64,000 nt of DNA from assembly GCA_017591395.1 (NCBI GenBank), contig WEDG01001360.1:1-64000 (forward strand), written 5' to 3'. The translations under genes were made by a program, and so were the position numbers. Numbering within the stretch: the stretch's first letter is position 1; each line of letters opens with the position of its first letter. Shown piece after piece: positions 56,892-64,000 of the stretch. Source of the stretch: Schistocephalus solidus (taxonomy: Eukaryota; Platyhelminthes; Cestoda; Diphyllobothriidea; Diphyllobothriidae). Under the pieces are notes generated by a model, which did no database searches, had not been told where the DNA came from, and worked only from the letters and a program-made list of their open reading frames with translations.

Positions 56892-58149
56892 GAACGGTGT
56901 CCTTTTCTACAGTGACAGCAAACAGTATCCGAAGCGTGTTGTGCTGCCTCTTTCAATAGTGGATGACGTAGTGGAAAGGATGCATGCAGAACTGGGCCAC
57001 TCTGGAATTCACAAAACCGAGTGGGCCATTCGACGACGCTATTTTTGGCCAAACGAAAAACGCGATATTCAGACGTCATTCGGTCGTGCGAGTTCTGTTT
57101 GGCTTCTAAGTCACCCAACTGATCATTAAGAGCCACCCTACAGCCTATTAAAACAGGCTATCTGAATGAGAGGGTAGGGATTGACCTAGTTGGGCCAATC
57201 GCACCATCTGCTAAAGAGAATAAGTTCATCCTGGTCATGGTGGATTTCTTTACCAAAATGGCAGAAGCGTTGCCCCTGCCTGATGCATCTGCGGTCGCTG
57301 TGGCTTAAGCTATATTCAATTGTTGGGTCTGCCTTTGGGGATCTCCGGACCAAATTTACTCAGACCGAGGGTCGTCATTTGAAAATGCTGTTGAACTGGA
57401 GCTTTGCAAACCTCTAAAAATAAATAAAACACGTACGACGGCATACCACCCTCAGGGTAATGGTCAAATTGAAAGGATCAACCGGACCCTCATAACTCTC
57501 TTGCAGGCCTTCATTTATATAAATGCCACACCAACCTGGGACGGCGCTATACCAGCCTGCATGTTGGCTTACCGATCTACGGTAAATGCTACCACACGCC
57601 ATACCCCATTCTTTCTCACGTGTGGTCAGGAGATGCAACTCCCTGAAGACCTTCATCTTCCGCCTTCGCATCGAATGGAAAACGTAGACATAAGCTTCAC
57701 GCTTAAGGAGAACTCTACGAGCAGCTTTTGAGGAATCTCGCCTACATCTCCAAGAAGGACAGTGACAACAGAAAGCTTACTACGACCACCTAGCGCATGG
57801 GACCCCATACCAGGCGGGGAATATTCTATGGATGCGAAGTATTGTAGCGTTTGCTGGGGTACCACCGAAATTTAATCCAGCGTGGGTTGGTACTTATGTT
57901 GTAATTCGTGTCCTGTCAGACACCACTTGCCTCATCCGCCTTCAAGATAGGCCGTATTCTGAGGAGTTCGCCGTTCATTTCAACCACCTTAAGCCAGGAT
58001 ATCATCTAGGGGAGAATGCCGATCATTCGGAGATGCATGCTAGCTCGTCTCACCAGGACGATACTCAAATAGTTGAGCACTACCTAGAGGTTCTTCCAGA
58101 AGGGGGCTACGCACTGCCCGAGGTCTTCAACAATGAACAACAAGTGTAA
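56885..58149 (+). pseudogene. Gypsy integrase
   Basis: 56941-57129 carries the HHCC zinc finger half (MHAELGHSGIHKTEWAIRRR); its Cys pair is scrambled by a slip near 57085. The catalytic core is split over frames: GIDLVGPI with the first Asp (57180-57203), YSDRGSSFE with the second (57354-57380), and GQIERINRTL with the Glu (57463-57492). A nonsense TAA at 57306-57308 interrupts. 57832-58149 is the C-terminal domain (FNPAWVGTYVVIRVLSDTTC, FAVHFNHLKPG). DDE residues are all present, but the frame is not continuous. Confidence 0.82.
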
Positions 58150-58240
58150 AAACTTTTAGAAGTAACTCCAGAAGGCGGATAGGCTACTGAAGTAGTTGAT
58201 GCTGCTGTGGACAGCAGAGTCCTTTTATAGGAGGAAGTAA

Positions 58241-58330
58241 TGTAGAAAGTTCTGACCACGTGTTCTACGCGTGTCCTATAAACTTCTAGAAAACGCGCCC
58301 CTTAAGGGTCACGCGCGCGATTCTTCCTCC
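58241..58330 (+). repeat. Partial 3' LTR of the Gypsy element
   Basis: It starts TGTAGAAAG after a purine tract and contains a GC-rich stretch and a TATTTAAG near its right end. An 11-base inverted match ATAGGAGGAAG (58227-58237) and CTTCCTCCTAT (58323-58333) brackets it. The remainder of the LTR is lost at the LINE-A tail. No second LTR exists in the window to confirm it. Confidence 0.45.
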
Positions 58331-58544
58331 TATTTAAGTCACTTTAAGTCACTTTATTGAGGGAAGTAGGCTTTCGCCCTTGAGCTCCCTATTCACATGC
58401 AAAAATGTCAATAGTACAAACGTTTACAGTGATATATCTGACAAATGAAAATGTAGGGTCATCAATATGTGTGGGCCAAGCGCAACCTGCCACTGTTTAC
58501 ACAATCTTCATTATATTGACAATAGTTTCTCAGAAAATGAGTAT

Positions 58545-60195
58545 CTAGTTTGAATTTAAATGTGTCAACAGTTTCTGAAAGGACCACCTCGTCAAGGAGT
58601 CCGTTTCATGCTCCAACGACCCTCTGCGAAAAGGCGTTCCGACGGACTTCCGTGTGGACAAACTTCCTCTGCAGTTTAAAGGGATGACCCCGCAGATGTT
58701 CCGTCCCAGCCAATTCGAAAAAGTCAGCAAATTCTAGGGCACAATCGCGGCCTCTGACAATCCGGTAGGTTTGGATGAGTTCACCGCGTAGTTGCCTGTA
58801 ATTTAGAGGAAACAAATCAAGTTAAACCAGTCTGGCTTCGTAAGGCAGATGACTTAGATTCTTGACCATCTTCGTAGTCCTCGCCTGCATTCGTTCCAGC
58901 TGTAGATAATCCTTCTTAAACCACGGACGCCAGGCCTGGACGGCATATTCCAAGTGAGATCGAACAAATACCCCGTAGGTTTTTCAGAAGAGTTCCTTAT
59001 CAATCTGCACAAATCAACGTCTGATTGCAAATAAGACCTGTGTAGCGCGATTAGCTGCCTTTAAACACTGTGAAGATGGTTTAAGTGAAGAGTTTATTAG
59101 AACACCGAGGTCCTTCTGTTCCTCAACAATTGAAAGGGGCTGCCCATTGAGAATGTATTGGTAGGAATCATCCTCCTCACTGGTCCTTCTTGTACGCAGT
59201 CTTAGGACCACACACTTCCCAACGTTAAAATTTAAGAGCCAACGAGCAGACCAGCTGCTAAGACGGTTGAGATCATCTTGAAGTGCGTGCCTATCGAAAT
59301 CAGATCTGGTGACCCTCCACAATTTAACATCATCTGCAAACATGATGGCGCTGCAATCCAGGTCGTCGACACAGTCGTTGATGTACACTAAGAAGAGTAA
59401 CGGCCCTAATACCGAGCCTTGGGGGACACCACTTAGAACCGGAGTAGGTGTTGAGTTTGAGGTATCGACGCACACAGTTTGCAATCTATCTGTAAGAAAG
59501 TCTATGATCCATGTCAGCAGCATTCCTCTTATGCCGATTTCAGATAATTTTTAGATGAGAAGTTTGTGTGGGACACTGTCAAACGCCTTCTTGAAATCAG
59601 TGTATATGACGTCAACCATACCATTTTCGTCCAGTGCACGAGTCCACTGCTCTGTGGAGAGTAATAAACTAGAAAGACAGGAGCGATTCTGTCTGAAACC
59701 ATGCTGGAGCTCTGAGAGTAATTGGTTTTCCTCAAGGAACTTCATGGTTGCCTTCTTGATTATTGATTCCATTATTTTACAGCAAATGGAGGTTAGGCTG
59801 ACAGGCCGAAAATTGTTGACATTAGATCGAGCACCACTCTTGTATATGGGGTATATATTTGCTGCCTTCCATTCGGATGGCAGTTTCCCTGATTCAAATG
59901 ACGAATTAAATATATGCGCTAGTGGTTTGGACAGTTCGCTGGCCAGTTCTTTCAAGAACTTGGCCGGTATATCGTCCGGACCAGATGACTTCGCTTCTTT
60001 CAGATTTCGCAGTTCTTGTTCCACGAGAGGTTCCTGGAAGACTATATATTCAAGCACTGGACCGGCGTCTATAACAGCACTGTTGACGTGGTCAAGCTGA
60101 AGTTCCGGTTCTCTAGTGAAAACCGAGGCAAAAAACCGACCTAAGTACTCGGCTTTGTCGCAATTTTCAACGACTTCAACACCATTCCCATCCAT
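58545..60195 (-). pseudogene. LINE-A copy 2 reverse transcriptase and C-terminal domain
   Basis: 60195-59551 carries EAKSSGPDDIPAKFLKELA, NNFRPVSLTSICCKIME, HGFRQNRSC and DVIYTDFKKAFDSVPH (motif A). It then stops where copy 1 has Tyr (TAC to TAA near 59551). 59523-59014 carries SGVPQGSVLGPLLFLVYIND and AIMFADDVKLW (catalytic Asp pair intact), stopping at GGA to TGA. 58815-58545 carries the C-terminus in two overlapping frames after a third nonsense change (LV*LDLF). All catalytic residues are present; three stops inactivate it. Confidence 0.88.
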
Positions 60196-60324
60196 GAGTA
60201 CTGCTACTGGGTCCTTGTTTTTTTAGTCGGCTATTGATATAATGGAATAAAAGTTTTGGTTTATATTCAGCCTGTTGAATAATTCTTGATTCATAGTTCT
60301 TCCTTGCCTGACGAATCATTCTTT

Positions 60325-61623
60325 TTACAGCGTTTCTTTGATGACGAAATTCTTGAGATGCTTTGCTGACCCTGTTTGCCTGAATACCTTACATTTTTTA
60401 TTCTTCTTATTTAGCTGCCTGTTAAGTTGTCTTGTTAACCAGGTGGGGCGACTATTCTTTTTTTGCACCTTCACTGGACAAAAGCGTTCAATCAGATCAA
60501 GTGAGACTGTCTTAAATGATCGCCAGTAATCCTCTGGATTCCCTTTAAGCAAACAATCCCATCTCATAGACATCAGTTCTTTCCTCATCGCGTTCAAATC
60601 AGCCTTCCATATATTTCGCTTGCATTCCGTTCCATTCTGGCGCTGAGAATAAAGTGAGTAATCCCACATCGGCGTACTATGGTCACTCTTACCGAGGGGT
60701 GCAATAGAATACACTTCATCAATGCTAGAGAAGTCCTTCGTAAATACAAGGTCCAGGCAATTTGCTCTCTGGTTCTCTCTAAATCTCGTTGGAATGTTTA
60801 CCTTCTGTACCAGAGGTTGTTCGAGAGTGAGATCCATTAGCTTGTGGCCGAAGGAAGTTGGTGCACCATCAATTGTCAGATTAACCCAGTCTACTATAGG
60901 TTCATTGAAATCTCCAGCAATAAGCACCTCCTGGTGACTTGCTACTTCATTGAGCAAATGGAGGAGGGACTCATCAGCTGCACTTGGAATGTTCGGTGGT
61001 CTGTAGATCGTCAAGAATTGTAGGTTCTGTGAACACTCCTTTTTAATCTTTATCCAGAGAAATTCATATTCAGGGAAGATGGAGTGTGCTCGTTCGACTG
61101 CCGAGATTCCTGTCCTAACATATACGGCCACTCCTCCTCCCTTTCTATTTTCTCGGTCTTTTCGAAAAAGTTGGTATCCATCAATCGAAACCACACTATC
61201 CGCGATTTCGGCTTTGAGCCACGTTTCCGTAATTGCAACGATATCGGGGGTTCGGTCTGATACTAATGCTTTGAGTTCATCTACTTTCGATAGGAGACTC
61301 TGAGCATTGGTATACAAACATCTCAATTTAGACTGGGTAACTCCTCCATAAAGACTTCTGCGCATTTCGCGCAATTGAATACCAGAGTCTGTCATTGTTT
61401 TCCGAGATGAACTGGTGTCCATCCCGCCGACGATGTGTTCTGATGTGTGATCGTCATCCGAGTTCTGGAGCGCCTTTTTTGTATTATTCAAGCTCTGTAC
61501 AGTTGGGTACATCGTATTTAGTGTCCTCCGTCTCGGCGAGAATCCACCTTGATTATGTACGGGGTCTGTCATAAGAAAGACCTCTTTATCACTTTTATTT
61601 CCCCGTCCTTTATTTGGAGCCAT
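60325..61623 (-). CDS. LINE-A ORF2 N-terminal part: AP endonuclease and linker, 432 codons
   Basis: This is the best preserved endonuclease in the window. After a ~95-residue charged leader starting at a genuine ATG, it shows CLYTNAQSLLSKVDEL, DIVAITETWL (Glu), GGGVAVYVRTG, LTIYRPPNIP (the YRPP block), AGDFNEPIVDW (catalytic Asp and Asn intact, 60904-60915), CLDLVFTKDF and PLGKSDHSTPMW (SDH intact). The linker (RPTWLTRQLNRQLNKK) follows until a lost T near 60352 ends the frame at ...VIKETL. Copy 1 keeps the frame open there, so the break could be assembly error. Confidence 0.88.
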   Translation of the reverse strand: MAPNKGRGNKSDKEVFLMTDPVHNQGGFSPRRRTLNTMYPTVQSLNNTKKALQNSDDDHTSEHIVGGMDTSSSRKTMTDSGIQLREMRRSLYGGVTQSKLRCLYTNAQSLLSKVDELKALVSDRTPDIVAITETWLKAEIADSVVSIDGYQLFRKDRENRKGGGVAVYVRTGISAVERAHSIFPEYEFLWIKIKKECSQNLQFLTIYRPPNIPSAADESLLHLLNEVASHQEVLIAGDFNEPIVDWVNLTIDGAPTSFGHKLMDLTLEQPLVQKVNIPTRFRENQRANCLDLVFTKDFSSIDEVYSIAPLGKSDHSTPMWDYSLYSQRQNGTECKRNIWKADLNAMRKELMSMRWDCLLKGNPEDYWRSFKTVSLDLIERFCPVKVQKKNSRPTWLTRQLNRQLNKKNKKCKVFRQTGSAKHLKNFVIKETL

Positions 61624-62118
61624 TTTCCCCCTGCTCGGTCCTCCTCTTCAGTTCTGCTCTCAGCATCCTCATTTTGTACCTTTCCTTGGGTTCGTAATCC
61701 GGCTGAAAAAACACATCCCTGTGTGAGCTACGGAGAGCCGTTCTCCGTTCTAGGAGGCGTGAAACCTGAACATCATTTTCAAGAATGATTTTAAGAGGCC
61801 TTGGTGATGATAGTTCATGTGAAACATCCGCTTTTCTAAACGGAATGCTTTGTGCACTGTTACGCATTCGCCATCTCGAAGAATCGAATATGAGTATTCT
61901 CGGAAAAGACTGAGGTCATGTTCTACCCTTTGCTTTGCAATCAGAGAAGTGGACTCGGGAACCCCTTTAATAACGAGATTTCGTTTTCGGTCGAAATGTA
62001 TGTTTGGTGACTTTGAGTTCAGATTTGTTGATAGAACATAAGTATAAGGAAGAATGCTACTCTGGTTGACGATGTTATTTTCGTCAGTATGAGCAACTAT
62101 TCCTAAAGTAAATGGCAA
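61610..62118 (-). pseudogene. LINE-A ORF1 protein, C-terminal half
   Basis: The order is NLVIKGVPESTSLIAKQRVEH, a helical stretch, VTVHKAFRL, then after a one-base slip near 61838, SSPRPLKIILENDVQV and RYKMRMLRAELKRR. It ends at TAA 61612-61610. The same architecture occurs in LINE-B ORF1. The ORF2 ATG lies at 61623, so the two frames overlap by 14 bases. ORF1 protein coats LINE RNA in the RNP. The amino-terminal half is missing or unrecognised beyond 62124. Confidence 0.75.
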
Positions 62119-62124
62119 AGTTAT

Positions 62125-64000
62125 AATTCAGTATAATCCAGTATATATAAGGGAGATAGGCAGAGCCTTTGAAAACCCTATTTACAGATAGACACTAGCA
62201 AAACAAGCAAATGTTACATGGCGATAGTCGTTTTAGTATATCGATCATTGCTGTCGACTAAATATATGTTCATCAAGTAAAAATGCATCAAGTCTTCTTT
62301 TAAAAATTTCTACGCTTTCAGCCTGAACAACTGAGGCTGGCAGTTTGTTCCATTCGTCAATCACCCGTTGGGAAAAGAAGTTGGCCCGCACTTCAAGTTT
62401 GGCGTGATTTCATTTCAGTTTGTATTGGTGACCTCGGAGACTTGTCATGTTTGCCAATTCAAACAAGTTGGTCATCTGAAGAGCACAATCAACTCCTCTG
62501 ACCAGTTTGAAGACTAAGATCATATCTCCTCTGTATTGCCTATAAGAGAGAGGAAACACTTTAAGTCTTGCTAGGCGGCCCTCATAGGGTAGGCATTCCA
62601 ATCCTTTGACTAGTTTCGTTGCCCTCCGTTGAACTTTCTCCAGCAGAACGTAGTCATGTTTCGTCCAAGGGCGCCAAGCATGAACGCAATATTCCAACAC
62701 CGGCCAGATAAATGTTCCAAACACGCGCCCAAAACGCTCTTCGTCAAAATAAACGAAGGACCTCCTGAATGCGCCTAAAATACACATAGCTTTCTTTGCG
62801 ATATTCGCACAGTGCGACGATGGTTTGAGAGTTGGTGTTATCCATATACCCAAGTCCTTTAGAATATTTACCTCGTGGAGTTGGTGACCACTGATGAAGT
62901 ACTGGTATTCAAACCTAATCATCCTTCTGAAACTAGACCGCAGTCGGATTATTTGGCATTTGTTAAGATTAAGGTTCAGCAGCCACTCATCACACCATGT
63001 TTGCAAGCGATCTAAGTTTTGTTGTAATTTCCGCGCATCCTCCGGTTTTTTTCAATCGAGTTCCATAACTTCAAATCGTCAGCGAACATTACCTTCTCGC
63101 ATGTCAGACAATCCAGGCAGTCGTTTACGTATATCAGAAACAAAATGGGACCCAGAACGCTGCCCTGCGGAACTCCACTGTGAACGGTTTCCAGGTGAGA
63201 CTTGGCGTCTCCGATACAAACACGCTGGCGCCTGTCTGTGAGAAAGTCGGCCAACCATTTGAGTAGGTTGCCAGTCACACCCATTTGACGGAGCTTAAAG
63301 ATCAGACGTTTGTGTGGAACCCTGTCAAAGGCTTTGCTAAAGTCAATGTAGACCGCATCGACTGACAAACCCACATTTCTAATGATTTTGTCCAACTTTC
63401 CATGGATGTGAGCAGGTTTGTGAGGCAGGATCGACCACTTCGAAATCCATGTTGATATGAACTTAGCAAGTTATTCTCTTCAAGATGCCTCATCAGTTCC
63501 GTTTTGATTATCTTCTCCATCATTTTGCAACAGATACTTGTGAGGCTGACTGGTCGGAAACTGTTTGGTGATGTCCTCTCTCCTTCTTTATAGATGGGGG
63601 TTATGTTGGCTATCTTCCACTCGGTAGGCAGAGCCCCCGCCTCCATCGAACTTTCAAATATCTTGGAGAGCGGAGAGGCCAGCTGGTCTGTGAGTTCATT
63701 GAGAACTTTTGCGGATATACCATCTGGGCCAGGTGATTTAGTGGGCTGAAGCTGTTTCAGAGTTTTTCTTACTGTGTCCATTGGGAACGACACCGTGCTT
63801 ATTTTGTTTGTAGATGTGGCAGTACTGTAGTATTCGTCCTCGTCAAAAAGGTGGTTCCTCGGTATACACGGACATAAAGAAATTGGATAAGAGGCTGGTC
63901 TTATCAGAGTTATCAGTTAACCTGTTTCCCTGATTGTCTTTAAGACAAGGAATGCAGTCACGATTTCGTTTTGCCTTATTAACGTAAGCATAAAACCTTT
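62125..64000 (-). mobile_element. LINE-C copy 2, continues past the right edge
   Basis: The 3' terminus is at 62125-62200, with a tail of TATACTGGATTATACTGAATTATA. The ORF2 C-terminus, RT and the start of the linker follow to the window edge. It is better preserved than copy 1 (23482-27790 minus the insertion). Its 5' half with the endonuclease lies outside the window. Confidence 0.92.
62410..63793 (-). pseudogene. LINE-C copy 2 reverse transcriptase
   Basis: 63793-63302 carries QPTKSPGPDGISAKVLNELT, EWKIANITPIYKEGE, PVSLTSICCKMMEKII and HGFRSGRSC. 63395-63012 carries VDAVYIDFSKAFDRVPHKRL (motif A), SGVPQGSVLGPILFLIYVND (motif B) and VMFADDLKLW (motif C intact). 63006-62410 carries the thumb and C-terminus (LKDLGIWITPTLKPSSHC, VQRRATKLVKGLECLPYEGR). 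The frames join through slips near 63375 and in the T run at 63043-63050, which is longer than in copy 1. With those two slips resolved the RT would be open. I do not write that out. Confidence 0.88.

Larger units (their letters stand above)
54123..58330 (+). mobile_element. Ty3/Gypsy LTR retrotransposon, degenerate, no 5' LTR
   Basis: Domain order gag, protease, RT, RNase H, integrase identifies a Ty3/Gypsy element. No 5' LTR or primer-binding site is visible: the palindrome arm runs to the base before the gag start. A purine tract GGAGGAAGTAA at 58230-58240 precedes TGTAGAAAG (58241), read as the start of a 3' LTR. LINE-A copy 2 cuts this LTR off after ~90 bases. At least six frame breaks are present. 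Confidence 0.92.
58334..62124 (-). mobile_element. LINE-A copy 2, near complete (ORF1 end, ORF2, tail)
   Basis: The minus strand reads from ORF1 at about 62118 through ORF2 to the tail AATAAAGTGACTTAAAGTGACTTAA at 58334-58366. It inserted into, or next to, the Gypsy 3' LTR on one side and abuts the tail of LINE-C copy 2 on the other. It is highly similar to copy 1 across 12020-14634. Lesions include three nonsense changes in RT and opposite one-base T-run shifts around 60352 and 60222. Confidence 0.93.

Noticed and set aside
1..64000. Bacterial defence system, CRISPR array, phage or plasmid genes
   Set aside because: No direct-repeat/spacer pattern, no bacterial gene structure, and splice-like, LINE, SINE and satellite content throughout.

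Overview
The window reads as repeat-rich nuclear DNA from a metazoan. It shows no bacterial operons, no ribosome-binding sites, no CRISPR array and no phage genes. The mix of CR1/Jockey-type LINEs, Ty3/Gypsy retrotransposon remains, a tRNA-derived SINE and a ~343-bp satellite would fit a parasitic flatworm (cestode or trematode). That assignment is an inference from the style of the LINE proteins and is not proven by any host gene here.

Layout. 1-3373 is a satellite array running off the left edge. 3373-33135 is a graveyard of LINE copies from at least six lineages, which I label A to F. LINE-A (minus copies 12020-14634 and 58334-62124) ends in AATAAAGTGACTT-type repeats. LINE-B (plus copies 9150-11232, 23879-25948, 29380-33135 and a degraded one at 15940-16780) ends in AATAAATAAA. 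LINE-C (minus; 23482-27790 interrupted by LINE-B, and 62125 to the right edge) ends in a TATACTGGATTATACTG-like tail. LINE-D is plus, 3847-4936 and 4991-8130. LINE-E is minus at 18571-21915 with a plus fragment at 27826-28520. LINE-F is known only from 3' pieces ending AATAAACCTATT. Every copy is broken by stops, frameshifts or truncation.

33136-46450 is mostly unique AT-rich DNA. Its best candidate for a host gene is a signal-peptide-bearing, cysteine-containing exon at 33790-34026 with a strong splice donor and a TATA-like box upstream. It also holds a strongly degraded head-to-head telomere-like tract (40296-40560) and low-copy diverged repeats. 46454-46985 holds a tRNA-derived SINE, a second headless SINE copy and an inverted repeat around that copy.

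47018-54121 is a large imperfect palindrome: arms of about 3.1 and 2.6 kb around a 1.35-kb spacer. Its right arm stops at the start codon of the gag ORF of a degenerate Ty3/Gypsy element (54123-58330: gag, protease, RT, RNase H, integrase, partial 3' LTR). LINE-A copy 2 truncates that element, and LINE-C copy 2 follows to the window edge.

Functionally the LINE ORF1 and ORF2 products would form RNPs doing target-primed reverse transcription, and the Gypsy polyprotein would form virus-like particles. None of the copies looks competent. Many lesions are one-base length differences in homopolymers, so some may be assembly errors rather than real decay.
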